Source: SG8-41 sp036555615 (GTDB lineage Bacteria; Pseudomonadota; Gammaproteobacteria; Burkholderiales; SG8-41). Taken from it: 64,000 nt of DNA. The stretch spans positions 62,001 to 126,000 of the forward strand of contig DATBKZ010000101.1 in NCBI GenBank assembly GCA_036555615.1, given 5' to 3'. A program made the translations under genes and the position numbers. How positions within the stretch are numbered: the first letter of the stretch is position 1; each line of letters opens with the position of its first letter. Below the pieces are notes generated by a model that searched no databases, was not told the origin of the DNA, and saw nothing but the letters and a program-made list of their open reading frames with translations. Shown piece after piece: positions 50,119-58,601 of the stretch.

Positions 50119-51963
50119 TCAGAGCGCCCGCTCAAGCTCCTCGCGCAGGGCGTAGAGCTCCTGGGGCATCCGCGCTTTGAGCTTGTCGAAGAGCTCGGCG
50201 TGGTCCTTCACCTCCTTGCGCCAGACCTGCGGGTCGACTCGCGTTAGCTCTTCGAAGCGCTCCCGCGTGAAGCTTTCGAGACCCACCCATTCGAGGTCCT
50301 CGTAGCGCGGCTGGAGCCCCAGCGGGGTCCTGACCGCATCCACCTTGCCCTCCAGCCGGTCGACGATCCACTTCAGCACCCGCATGTTCTCGCCGAAGCC
50401 GGGCCAGATGAACTCGCCGGCCGCATTCTGCCGGAACCAGTTGACGCCGAAGATGCGCGGCGGGTGCTTGAGGCCCTTCCCCATCTTCAGCCAATGCTTG
50501 AAATAGTCGCCGTAGTGGTAACCGCAGAACGGCAGCATCGCGAAGGGGTCGCGGCGCACCACGCCGACCTGGCCGACGATCGCCGCGGTCGTTTCAGACG
50601 CCATGGTCGAGGCCATGTAAACCCCGTGCGTCCAGTCGAAGGATTCCGTCACCAGCGGCACCGCGGTTGCGCGCCGGCCGCCAAACAGAAACACGCTGAT
50701 CGGCACGCCTTCCGGGTTTTCCCAATCCGGATCTACCGACGGAATCTGGCTGCAGCTCATGGTAAAGCGCGCGTTAGGATGGGCCGCTTTGCGCTTGCTC
50801 TGCGGCGTCCACGGCTTGCCCTGCCAGTCGATCAACTCCTGCGGCGGCTCCTTCGTGAGGCCTTCCCACCACACGTCGCCGTCGGGCGCCAGCGCGACAT
50901 TGGTGAAAATCGTATTGCGCTTGACCGCTTCCAGGCAGTTCGGATTGGTGAACTGGGAAGTTCCCGGCGCGACGCCGAACGCGCCGGCTTCGGGATTGAT
51001 CGCGTAGAGCCGCCCGTCCTTGCCGGGCTTGATCCAGGCGATATCCTCGCCGATGGTCGTGATCTTCCAGCCCTTCTCGCGGAACGCCTTGGGCGGCACC
51101 AGCATCGCGAGGTTGGTCTTGCCGCACGCGCTCGGGAACGCCGCTGCCAGGTAATACTTCTTCTTCGAGGGCGTCTCGATCCCGAGGATCAGCATATGCT
51201 CCGCGAGCCAGCCCTGCTCGCGCGCCATGATCGAGGCGATGCGCAGCGCGAGGCATTTCTTGCCGAGAAGCGCATTGCCGCCGTAGCCGCTGCCGAAGGA
51301 CCAGATCTCCTTGGTCTCGGGGTAGTGAACGATGTACTTGTGCTGCTTGTTGCTCGGCCAGACGACGTCCTTCTCTCCCGGCGCGAGCGGCGCACCCACC
51401 GAATGCACGCACGGCACGAAATAGCCGTCGGTGCCCATGATGTCGAGCACCTTGCGGCCGATGCGCGTCATCAGTTTCATGTTCGCGACCACGTAGGGCG
51501 AGTCGGTGAGCTCGACCCCGATGTGGGCGATGTGCGAGCCGAGCGGCCCCATGCTGTAGGGGATCACGTACATCGTGCGCCCGCGCATGCAGCCGTCGAA
51601 GAGCTTGCCCAGGGTTGCCCGCATCTCGTCGGGCGCCACCCAGTTGTTGTTGGGGCCGGCGTCCTCCCGGCTGCGGCTGCACACGAACGTGCGCTCTTCC
51701 ATGCGCGCGACATCGTCCGGGTCGGAGCGCGCGAGAAAGCAGCCGGGGCGCTTCGCGGCGTTTAACTTGATCAGCATGCCGCTCGCGACCATCTCGGCGC
51801 ACAGCCGGTCATATTCCTCCTGGGAGCCGTCGCACCAGTAGATGTGATCGGGCCGGGTGAGCCGCGCAATCTCCTCGACCCAGTTCTTCAGCTTCGCGTG
51901 CTTCACGTAGGCGGGCGCTGCCGGGGTCTTTGCGAGATGAGCCGCCGTGGCGGGTTGATTCAT
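50119..51963 (-). CDS. pckG: phosphoenolpyruvate carboxykinase (GTP)
   Basis: Converts oxaloacetate and GTP to PEP, the entry step of gluconeogenesis. The 614-residue enzyme has the GTP-form signatures FPSACGKTNLAMLVPP (P-loop), NALLGKKCLALRIAS, the Mn-binding blocks and the C-terminal PRIFGVNWFRQNAAGEFIWP. It starts MNQPATAAHLAKTPAAPAYV after a GAGGAG site. It is the GTP type, not the unrelated ATP type. A terminator hairpin lies only 33 bases upstream of its start, so a leader with attenuation is possible. It probably serves growth on organic acids, in keeping with the nearby carboxylate receptors. Confidence 0.97.
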   Translation of the reverse strand: MNQPATAAHLAKTPAAPAYVKHAKLKNWVEEIARLTRPDHIYWCDGSQEEYDRLCAEMVASGMLIKLNAAKRPGCFLARSDPDDVARMEERTFVCSRSREDAGPNNNWVAPDEMRATLGKLFDGCMRGRTMYVIPYSMGPLGSHIAHIGVELTDSPYVVANMKLMTRIGRKVLDIMGTDGYFVPCVHSVGAPLAPGEKDVVWPSNKQHKYIVHYPETKEIWSFGSGYGGNALLGKKCLALRIASIMAREQGWLAEHMLILGIETPSKKKYYLAAAFPSACGKTNLAMLVPPKAFREKGWKITTIGEDIAWIKPGKDGRLYAINPEAGAFGVAPGTSQFTNPNCLEAVKRNTIFTNVALAPDGDVWWEGLTKEPPQELIDWQGKPWTPQSKRKAAHPNARFTMSCSQIPSVDPDWENPEGVPISVFLFGGRRATAVPLVTESFDWTHGVYMASTMASETTAAIVGQVGVVRRDPFAMLPFCGYHYGDYFKHWLKMGKGLKHPPRIFGVNWFRQNAAGEFIWPGFGENMRVLKWIVDRLEGKVDAVRTPLGLQPRYEDLEWVGLESFTRERFEELTRVDPQVWRKEVKDHAELFDKLKARMPQELYALREELERAL

Positions 51964-51995
51964 ACGCTCCTCTTCAAAACAGGGAATTGTCTTTT

Positions 51996-52051
51996 AAAAA
52001 CAAAGGCAAAGCGACCATCCCCTGGTCGCCTTGCCGGGTTCGCGCATTTTA
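51996..52051 (-). terminator. terminator hairpin with an upstream -10 in front of pckG
   Basis: On the minus strand GGCAAGGCGACCA (52023-52035) pairs with TGGTCGCTTTGCC (52005-52017) around a five-base loop, followed by T-rich bases down to 51996. This is a strong Rho-independent terminator. Upstream, TAAAAT at 52046-52051 looks like a -10 whose start point would be at the foot of the hairpin. It may end the MFS gene or act as an attenuator for pckG. Confidence 0.75.
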
Positions 52052-52085
52052 CACCAAAACGCTAGGCGTCGGCCTGCGCGGGAAT

Positions 52086-53270
52086 TCACGCCGCAGGCGT
52101 GGGATGCCCGCGTCGCCAGCTGAGCCAGATGATGCCTGCCCCCGCTGCCACCAGCACCGGGATCGCCAGGGCGTTCATGGTCTGCCAGCCCTGGAACGTG
52201 AACAGCGCGCCGGAGGAGAGAGAGCTCACGACGAGCGTGATGAAGATCGCCGCGTCGTTCACGCCCTGCACTTTCGCCCTCTCGGTAGGCGTGTGGCTCT
52301 CCGTGAGCAGCGCCGTCGCGCCGATGAACATGAAATTCCAGCCCACTCCCAGCAGGAACAGCGCAAGCCAGAAATGCAGGACGTCCACGCCGGAAAGCGC
52401 GATGCCGACACACGCGATATTGAGCGCAATACCCGTCAGCATGACCTTCGCCAACCCCACGCGATGAATGATGGAGCCGGTAATGAACGAGGGGGCGAAC
52501 ATCCCCACGACATGCCACTGGATGACGAATGCGGCCTCGCTGAACGGGTGCTCGCACGCTGCCATGGCAAGCGGGGTCGTCGTCATCAGCAGGTTCATCA
52601 CGCCGTAGGCGACCGTCGCGCAGAGGACCGCGACGAGAAACGACGGCTGCCGCGCGATTGCGGCCAGCGGCCGGCCGGCGCCCTTGCGCTCGACTTCCGT
52701 TAGCCCTGGGAGCCGCAGCCAGCGCAGCACCAGGATGGAAAGCAGCGCGAACCCGACCAGCGAAAAATAGGGTCCCGCATAGGCATGGCCGGCCACCAGG
52801 TCCTTGGTGAGCTTGCTCGTTTCCGGTCCGACGAAACCGCCGACGATGCCGCCGGCGAGCACCAGGGAGATCGCGGTGCTCCTGAAGTCGGCGGACGCCG
52901 AATCGGCCGCGGCAAAGCGGAAGTACTGCCCGGCTGCGAAATACGCGCCGAGCACCAGCACCCCGAAGCACAGCAGCCAGAAGCTCTCGACGTAGACCGC
53001 AACCGCGCAGATCAGCGAGCCCACGATCGCGAACACGGCTCCCAGCGTGAAGCCCGCGCGGCGTCCGTATCGCTTCATCAGGAACGAAAACGGGATCGTC
53101 GTCAGCGCCGAGCCGACGAAGTACATCGTCACGGGCAATGTCGCCAGGATCTTGTCCGGCGCGAGCGCGTAACCAACGAGCGCGTTGACCGTGACCAGCA
53201 CCGTATTGTTGATCAACAGCAAGCCCTGGCAGATTGCCAAGACCGCGACATTGGTTCGGGAGTTGTCCAT
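52086..53270 (-). CDS. MFS transporter
   Basis: A 394-residue major facilitator with about 12 membrane segments. The usual loop 2-3 motif appears as FLMKRYGRRAGFTLGAVFA, and the repeat in the second half as IIHRVGLAKVMLTGIALNIA. The block LLGVGWNFMFIGATALLTES-HTPTERAKVQ is typical of a drug/metabolite family. I start at ATG 53270 (MDNSRTNVAVLAICQGLL), because the upstream codons are not hydrophobic and do not resemble a start region. Substrate unknown. It precedes pckG and is 75 bases after the GST gene in the same direction. Confidence 0.82.
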   Translation of the reverse strand: MDNSRTNVAVLAICQGLLLINNTVLVTVNALVGYALAPDKILATLPVTMYFVGSALTTIPFSFLMKRYGRRAGFTLGAVFAIVGSLICAVAVYVESFWLLCFGVLVLGAYFAAGQYFRFAAADSASADFRSTAISLVLAGGIVGGFVGPETSKLTKDLVAGHAYAGPYFSLVGFALLSILVLRWLRLPGLTEVERKGAGRPLAAIARQPSFLVAVLCATVAYGVMNLLMTTTPLAMAACEHPFSEAAFVIQWHVVGMFAPSFITGSIIHRVGLAKVMLTGIALNIACVGIALSGVDVLHFWLALFLLGVGWNFMFIGATALLTESHTPTERAKVQGVNDAAIFITLVVSSLSSGALFTFQGWQTMNALAIPVLVAAGAGIIWLSWRRGHPTPAA

Positions 53271-53345
53271 GCAATTACGGCCGCCGTCGAGCGGCGGCCG
53301 CAAGGCTCACGCCCGCGAAGTCAGGAAAAGGGAGACGGCGCGAAT

Positions 53346-54047
53346 TCAGCGCTGCTGGAACTGCACTTTGCCGAACATGATTTCCCACGACTTGTCGGTG
53401 TGCGGCGCCTGGTTCGCGGCCTGCGCCTCGGCAAGCACCTGCAGCCCGCGCTTGACGGCAGGTCGCGCGCCGATCTCGTCGAACCAGCGCTTCACATGGG
53501 GATAGTCGTTGAAGTCGATCCCCCGGCGCTCGGGGTTGCGCATCCAGGGGAAGATCGCGATGTCGGCGATCGTGTATTCATCTCCCGCGACATAGGCCGC
53601 TTCGCCGAGCCTCTGGTCGAGGATCCGCATCAGGCGATTCGACTCCTTCGTGTAGCGGTCGATGGCATACTGAAGCTTCTCCCTGGAATAGCTGCGGAAA
53701 TGATGGGCCTGCCCGAACATGGGCCCGACCCCGCCTATTTGCCACATGAGCCATTGCACGCAAGTCCAGCGTGCATGCAGATCAGCGGGCAGAAGCTTTC
53801 CCGTCTTCGAGGCAAGGTACAGGAGAATCGCCCCGGATTCGAAGAGCGAGAGCGGCTTGCCGCCCGGCCCGTCGGTATCAACGATCGCCGGGATGCGGTT
53901 GTTGGGGCTGATCTTGAGAAACTCCGCCTTGAACTGGTCGCCGTCGCGGATGTTGATGCCGTGGACGCGGTACTTGAGCCCGGTCTCCTCCAGCATGATG
54001 TGCACCTTGTGGCCGTTCGGCGTGGGCCAGCTGTAGACGTCGATCAT
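53346..54047 (-). CDS. glutathione S-transferase family protein (YfcG/Nu-class-like)
   Basis: A 233-residue GST. The thioredoxin-like N-domain has MIDVYSWPTPNGHKVHIMLE, NNRIPAIVDTDGPGG and SLFESGAILLYLASKTG, which bind glutathione. The alpha-helical domain has IGGVGPMFGQAHHFRSYSRE and EYTIADIAIFPWMRNPERRG. The TPNGHKV segment and the FGQAHHF block resemble E. coli YfcG/YghU, which have disulfide reductase activity. The start at 54047 is chosen for its GGGAG site and matching N-terminus. Neighbouring MFS genes do not define its substrate. Confidence 0.88.
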   Translation of the reverse strand: MIDVYSWPTPNGHKVHIMLEETGLKYRVHGINIRDGDQFKAEFLKISPNNRIPAIVDTDGPGGKPLSLFESGAILLYLASKTGKLLPADLHARWTCVQWLMWQIGGVGPMFGQAHHFRSYSREKLQYAIDRYTKESNRLMRILDQRLGEAAYVAGDEYTIADIAIFPWMRNPERRGIDFNDYPHVKRWFDEIGARPAVKRGLQVLAEAQAANQAPHTDKSWEIMFGKVQFQQR

Positions 54048-54148
54048 GAGAGCTCCCTCGAGAAACCCGCATCGTATCAACTCCGGGGCGAGCACGTAAA
54101 CCGGCGCGCCGCGCGGGGCCCGATATTCCTGTTAGGCTTCGCACGGCC

Positions 54149-55420
54149 ATGCCGCGATCCGCGTTTCGAAACTGGTGGCTTCCGCCCGGCACCTCACCCG
54201 ATGCCGCCCTGATCCTCGCGGCGCGCGGGGTCCGCGCTTTCACGGACGGCTACGTCGCCCTGCTCTTGCCTTATTACCTCACGCTGCTGGGGTACAGCGC
54301 GTTCCAGGTCGGACTGATCGCCACGGCGACCCTGCTCGGATCGGGACTGCTCACCCTGCTCGCCGGGCTTTTCGCCTACCGGTTCCGCATACACGCCATG
54401 CTGACAGCCGCGTGCCTGCTCATGCTCGGCACGGGATTCGGATTCGCGGCGATCACGGATTTTTGGCCGTTGCTGCTGATCGCGGTGGTGGGGACGCTCA
54501 ATCCTTCCAGCGGCGACGTCAGCGTGTTCTTGCCGCTCGAGCAGTCGCTTCTCTCGCACGCGGCGCGCAGCGAGCAGCGCACCGCGCTCTTCGCGCGCTA
54601 CAGCCTGGTGGGAAACCTCGTCGGAGCCCTGGGCGCGCTCGCCGCCGCCATTCCGGGGGTGATCGCGCAATGGCACCTCCTCGACCTCAAGGCGGCAACG
54701 CAGGCGATGTTCGTACTCTATGGCCTGTCCGGCCTGATCGCGCTCGCGCTCTATCGCCGGCTGGCCGCCGCCGGCGCGCGCGGCGATGAAGTCCGCGCGG
54801 TGCCCCTGGGGCCGTCCAAGGGCATCGTCATCCGGCTCGCGGCGCTCTTCAGCGTCGACGCGTTCGCCGGCGGTTTCGCTGTGCAGTCGCTGCTCGCGCT
54901 GTGGCTTTTCCTCAGGTTCGACCTGTCGGTGGAGGTCGCGGGCACGATTTTCTTCTGGACCGGGATCCTGGCGGCCGCGTCCTTTCTTGCGGCTCCGGCG
55001 GTTGCCCGGCGCATCGGGCTCATCAATACCATGGTGTTCACGCATTTGCCGGCGAACCTCTTCTGCATCCTCGCCGCCCTGATGCCGACGCTGCCGCTTG
55101 CCGTGCTGTTCCTGCTCCTGCGCGCCGCGCTGTCGTCGATGGATGTGCCGGCGCGCTCGTCCTACGTGATGGCAGTTGTCTCGCCCGCAGAGCGGCCCGC
55201 TGCCGCGAGCATCACCGCCGTGCCGCGGAGCCTCGCGGCCGCAGTGAGTCCCGCGTTTGCGGGATACCTCCTGACGCTCACCAGCTTCGGCTGGCCGCTG
55301 GTGGTGTGCGGTGCGTTGAAGATCGTCTACGACCTCACGCTGCTAGGCATGTTCGGGAAAGTAAAGCCGCCGGAGGAGCAGGACAAGGCAGGCGTCGGAA
55401 GACAAGAGGCAGACCTGTAG
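54149..55420 (+). CDS. MFS transporter
   Basis: A 423-residue membrane protein with about 12 hydrophobic segments, among them LALLLPYYLTLLGYSAFQVG-like VALLLPYYLTLLGYS, LLTLLAGLFAYRFRIHAMLT and LPLAVLFLLLRAALSSMDVP. The C-terminal half includes PARSSYVMAVVSPAERPAAA, the proline-rich signature common in MFS proteins. The last 25 residues are a soluble tail (KVKPPEEQDKAGVGRQEADL). It is divergent from the GST gene (about 100 bases) and ends two bases before the stop of the convergent Bug receptor gene. Substrate unknown. Confidence 0.82.
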   Translation: MPRSAFRNWWLPPGTSPDAALILAARGVRAFTDGYVALLLPYYLTLLGYSAFQVGLIATATLLGSGLLTLLAGLFAYRFRIHAMLTAACLLMLGTGFGFAAITDFWPLLLIAVVGTLNPSSGDVSVFLPLEQSLLSHAARSEQRTALFARYSLVGNLVGALGALAAAIPGVIAQWHLLDLKAATQAMFVLYGLSGLIALALYRRLAAAGARGDEVRAVPLGPSKGIVIRLAALFSVDAFAGGFAVQSLLALWLFLRFDLSVEVAGTIFFWTGILAAASFLAAPAVARRIGLINTMVFTHLPANLFCILAALMPTLPLAVLFLLLRAALSSMDVPARSSYVMAVVSPAERPAAASITAVPRSLAAAVSPAFAGYLLTLTSFGWPLVVCGALKIVYDLTLLGMFGKVKPPEEQDKAGVGRQEADL

Positions 55421-55421
55421 G

Positions 55422-56504
55422 TCATCCTTCCTCCTTCTGCCTTCCGCCTCCCCTGTTCGCCGGCAGGCGGCTCGCCCGCAGCACGGGCCCCCATTTCTCG
55501 CTTTCGGTATGGATGCGGGTCGCAAACCGCTCGAGCGACATCGTCGCCGGCTGGAGTCCATGCGACCGCAGGACGGAGCGCGTCGCCGGGTCGGAAATCA
55601 TCGCCTCGATGCGGGAGCGCAGCCAGGCCCCCGCAGGGGGCGGCGTGTGAACGCGGGTGAACATGCCGAACCAGCCCTCGATCTCGTAGTCGGGCAATCC
55701 CGATTCAGCAACCGTCGGCAGTGCCGGCAATTCCGCGAGCCGCTCCCGCGTCGACACGGCGATCGGCCGCAGTCGCTCGTTGGCAAGGTACGGCACGGCA
55801 AGCGGCAAGGCGGCGAACATCCACGCCACCTGCCTCGCGGCAAGCCCGTTCAGCGCGGCGATCCCGCCGTTGTAGGAAACGTGTACCACGTCGGCCGCGA
55901 TCATCCGCCGGAACAGCTCGCCTGCCAAGTGGCCGGTGCTGCCGTCACCCGAAGAGCCGAAATTGACTTCCCCTGGGCGCGGCTTGAGCCAGCTCACAAG
56001 CTCCTGCGGCGTGTCCACGGGCAGCGTTGAGTGCACCAGCAGCACGAATGGCATCGTGACGAGCGGCGCGATCAACTCGAAATCCCGCGCCGGCTCGTAG
56101 GACACACCGTGGAAATAGTGAGGATTGATCACGATCGTGGCATTGCTGCCGAGCAGCAGCGTATGCCCGTCCGCAGGCGCGCTCAGCACCGCCATTGCAC
56201 CCCGCGTCGTGATCGCCCCCGGATGCCGCTCGAGCACCACGGGCTGAGCCGTATCGGGCTGGATCGCGTGCGCAACGATGCGCGCGAGCGTGTCCGAAAT
56301 CGGCGGCGGCGCGTTGCTCGCAATGAGCCGGAGGGTCCGCGACATCCGCTGCGTCCCGTGGATGTCGGGCGGACCGCTGATCGGATAGGGAACGACGATC
56401 CTGACCGGCTTGGAGGGATACGGCTCTGCCCGCGCCGGAAACACGCACAGATGTGCCACCAGCACACCTACCGCGCCAGGAATCAGACTGCGGTATCGAG
56501 TCAC
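55422..56504 (-). CDS. tripartite tricarboxylate transporter substrate-binding protein (Bug family) with an insertion
   Basis: A 360-residue orphan periplasmic receptor. The signal peptide is in LIPGAVGVLVAHLCVFPARA. The family core is seen in YPSKPVRIVVPYP, VVLERHPGAITTRGAMAVLS, APADGHTLLLGSNATIVINP, FGSSGDGSTGHLAGELFRRM and LPTVAESGLPDYEIEGWFGM. Between GPPDI and SDTLARIVAHA there are about 22 extra residues (49-70) where family members normally continue directly, in a loop near the ligand site. No tctA/tctB is nearby. The gene ends two bases after the end of the convergent MFS gene. Ligand unknown. Confidence 0.86.
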   Translation of the reverse strand: MTRYRSLIPGAVGVLVAHLCVFPARAEPYPSKPVRIVVPYPISGPPDIHGTQRMSRTLRLIASNAPPPISDTLARIVAHAIQPDTAQPVVLERHPGAITTRGAMAVLSAPADGHTLLLGSNATIVINPHYFHGVSYEPARDFELIAPLVTMPFVLLVHSTLPVDTPQELVSWLKPRPGEVNFGSSGDGSTGHLAGELFRRMIAADVVHVSYNGGIAALNGLAARQVAWMFAALPLAVPYLANERLRPIAVSTRERLAELPALPTVAESGLPDYEIEGWFGMFTRVHTPPPAGAWLRSRIEAMISDPATRSVLRSHGLQPATMSLERFATRIHTESEKWGPVLRASRLPANRGGGRQKEEG

Positions 56505-56535
56505 GGCTTGCGACCTGCACTACTCGCTGCAGCTC

Positions 56536-56916
56536 TCATGCCTCGTCGCTGACCTGCATGCCCTGGCCGCTCACCTGTTCCACCATCCGGTCGATTTCCT
56601 GCTCGACCCGCTTTCGGCTCTCCTCGTCGTCCGGGTAGCACAGGAGCCAGAGATCCGCGAACTCGCCGGACACATGTTTCCTCCGGCCGAACACCAGCCG
56701 GCGCATCGCGCCCTCGACGTTGGGCTTCAGCATGAATTCGTTGCCCTGCTCCCAATAGATCGACAGCGTGTCCACCTTCAGGCTCGACCGCAGCAGGCGC
56801 ACCACGAACTCGAAGCGGATCGAGTGCATCCCCAGCGAGCGCAGCTGCACCACCCGGTGAGACGGGAGCGGCTCACCCGCTTTCAGGGCCCTGATCTCGT
56901 CCTGCCGCAACGCCAC
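56536..56916 (-). CDS. hypothetical protein, 126 residues
   Basis: I do not recognise this protein. It is soluble and highly charged. The N-terminal half has HRVVQLRSLGMHSIRFEFVV and LRSSLKVDTLSIYWEQGNEF, and the C-terminus is a probable long helix (DDEESRKRVEQEIDRMVEQV). There is no membrane segment, signal or Cys cluster. The start is a GTG, which is uncertain, and no good ribosome site is visible. It lies 31 bases upstream of the start of the Bug receptor gene, on the same strand. The 134 bases on the other side, up to 57050, show only a short frame of unclear meaning. Confidence 0.55.
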   Translation of the reverse strand: MALRQDEIRALKAGEPLPSHRVVQLRSLGMHSIRFEFVVRLLRSSLKVDTLSIYWEQGNEFMLKPNVEGAMRRLVFGRRKHVSGEFADLWLLCYPDDEESRKRVEQEIDRMVEQVSGQGMQVSDEA

Positions 56917-57050
56917 CCTATCCGCCCATTCGTGCTGTCATCGCCCGTTGGTAGGATAGCTGCGGCCGTCGAACGTGACAAACACGTTGTCGAGCCCGGA
57001 TTCCTTCGGCGTGCGGGACCGGATGACGCGTCGTTGGCAACCGCCCCGTT

Positions 57051-57506
57051 TCAGCACTCGGCCAGTGCTGACGGTTCCACGCCACCCTGCTTCCAGCGCA
57101 TCCATATGCGCAGTCTGCGGAAATCGCGCGCGTCCACGCTGTCGGGCAGGATGATGGCGCGCCGCGTGCGCCCTCTTCCGCGCGGCTGGAGCACGACGAT
57201 GGTCAGGGCGGGGGACACATAGCTCGAGCCCGAGAGTTCGCCCTCCACCCAGGTTCCGTCCCGCGTGCGAAATGCAATGCCCCCGCCATCCTTTAGCCCG
57301 AGGGCGACGATGGCGCTCGCCGCGTGCAGCGCCACGTCCCGCGCGAGAAAATAAATCAGGCTGAAGGCAATCGCAAGCGTCGCTACACCCTTCCCCAGTG
57401 CCGGGACGGGAACGAGCCACACCAGTCCGGCGGTGATAAGGTGCGCCGCGCATACGGCCACGGCGAGCCGTACCGACGGCGAAACGGCTATAGTCTGGAC
57501 GAGCAT
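57051..57506 (-). CDS. YgfX-like membrane protein
   Basis: A 151-residue protein with two adjacent N-terminal membrane segments (LAVAVCAAHLITAGLVWLVP, GVATLAIAFSLIYFLA). A small soluble domain follows, with GIAFRTRDGTWVEGELSGS, VVLQPRGRGRTRRAIILPDS and VDARDFRRLRIWMRW. The layout and last block resemble E. coli YgfX (CptA), whose end is similar (DSMDEAEWRDLRRIL). YgfX is usually paired with sdhE (ygfY), which is not next to this gene. E. coli YgfX has been described as affecting cell division proteins, but the role is not settled. ATG 57506 is chosen; a TTG at 57515 is possible. Confidence 0.6.
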   Translation of the reverse strand: MLVQTIAVSPSVRLAVAVCAAHLITAGLVWLVPVPALGKGVATLAIAFSLIYFLARDVALHAASAIVALGLKDGGGIAFRTRDGTWVEGELSGSSYVSPALTIVVLQPRGRGRTRRAIILPDSVDARDFRRLRIWMRWKQGGVEPSALAEC

Positions 57507-57588
57507 GGTGCGCAACGCGCCTCAGCGTCGAGCGGCGCTCCGCGGAGGCGCGCCCAGAGACGCCGTCGCCTCGACGCGAGAAACCGCG

Positions 57589-57849
57589 CTACTGGCAGCC
57601 CTTTGCTGCCCACTGAAAGCGGTTCACCCACCACCATGCCATGATCGCGGTCTGCTGCCAGGAGGGCAGCGATTGGTACCATTCCCGGTCGGCATTGCAT
57701 TGGGCGCACGGATCCCGCTCCCCTGCAATGGCGATCGTCCCGCTGCGACCATTGAGATGGACCCCGAGCGCGTAGGAAGCGGCAGAAAAGAAAACGACCA
57801 TCACGACGGCGACGCCGATGATCAAGACCACTAATGTCAGGAACTGCAT
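57589..57849 (-). CDS. small single-pass membrane protein, hypothetical
   Basis: An 86-residue protein with one N-terminal membrane helix (MQFLTLVVLIIGVAVVMVVF). A small soluble tail follows, with a CxxC pair in ERDPCAQCNADREWYQSLPS and a Trp-rich end (TAIMAWWWVNRFQWAAKGC). Four cysteines or fewer may form disulfides or bind metal outside the membrane. I choose ATG 57849 because the membrane helix begins there and a GAGAG site precedes it. No family is recognised. It lies 82 bases from the YgfX-like gene on the same strand. Confidence 0.5.
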   Translation of the reverse strand: MQFLTLVVLIIGVAVVMVVFFSAASYALGVHLNGRSGTIAIAGERDPCAQCNADREWYQSLPSWQQTAIMAWWWVNRFQWAAKGCQ

Positions 57850-57986
57850 GTCGGCTCTCTCCTCACGCGGCGGCAGCGCTCTCCGCACACTCTACCGCCG
57901 TCCAATCAACCTCGCGAGTGAAAAAGTGCACCGCCCGTCAGCTATGCTGCATGCATGTCGCTGTTTCCCGACAGTGTTGCCCTGCA

Positions 57987-58601
57987 TCAGGGTGTGCGTG
58001 CTTGCGCGGCAGCGCCGGCAACCCACGCCGACATCTCATCGAGCAAAGCGGTCGTCGCCTGGTTGAATGCCGACACCGCGGCCTGCGCGTTCTCCTCGCT
58101 CACCGGAGCGCTCTGCACGAACCTGCGACGCGCGATGAGCGCTCGGCTGACGGGATCGACCAGTACCGCCGTAGCCTCGATGCGCACGCTGCCTGGCTTG
58201 TTGGTGACGTCGTGGAAGAACTCCTCGAGCCGGATGTGGAGAACGACATCCCCCCTCACACCCGCAGTGGTGGCCGCGACGGCGCGGAATCCGCCGTTCG
58301 CGTCGAGCCGCCGGGCCAGGAGCTCGCCCAGCGTGCGTCCCGGCCGATCCGTCCATCCTGCGAACTGGTAGTAGGCGCGCTGTCCCGGCGCACGGCTGAA
58401 TACGAGGTTTTGCGTGTCGTAGAAGGGGCTCGCGAACGCAGGATTGACCAGAAGTACGCGACCGCCCGTTGCTCCGGAGGCGGCCGCAGCCGGTTGCGCC
58501 AGATCGGCGAGCACGTAGTATTCGCGTGGCGGCACATCTGGAACCGAAAGGCAGCCCCCGAGCATCCCGAGCACGGCGAAGACCGTGACGGCATTCCTCA
58601 T
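57987..58601 (-). CDS. ABC-type transport auxiliary lipoprotein (PqiC/DUF330-like)
   Basis: A 204-residue lipoprotein that ends the Mla/MCE operon. The signal ends with the lipobox GMLGGC near residue 17, so it is anchored in a membrane, probably the outer one. The mature part begins LSVPDVPPREYYVLADL, and then RVLLVNPAFASPFYDTQNLV and WTDRPGRTLGELLARRLDA, as in the auxiliary lipoproteins of MCE systems (PqiC type). It overlaps the mlaD gene by four bases. In E. coli PqiC works with PqiB. Here it likely helps the MlaD-like protein move lipid across the periplasm. Confidence 0.85.
   Translation of the reverse strand: MRNAVTVFAVLGMLGGCLSVPDVPPREYYVLADLAQPAAAASGATGGRVLLVNPAFASPFYDTQNLVFSRAPGQRAYYQFAGWTDRPGRTLGELLARRLDANGGFRAVAATTAGVRGDVVLHIRLEEFFHDVTNKPGSVRIEATAVLVDPVSRALIARRRFVQSAPVSEENAQAAVSAFNQATTALLDEMSAWVAGAAAQARTP

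Noticed and set aside
50464..51765. A 433-codon frame antisense to pckG
   Set aside because: No recognisable protein; pckG is intact with all signatures.
56938..57453. A 171-codon frame overlapping the YgfX-like gene
   Set aside because: It is largely a shadow of that gene. Only its last 30 or so codons lie in free sequence and there is no convincing start.
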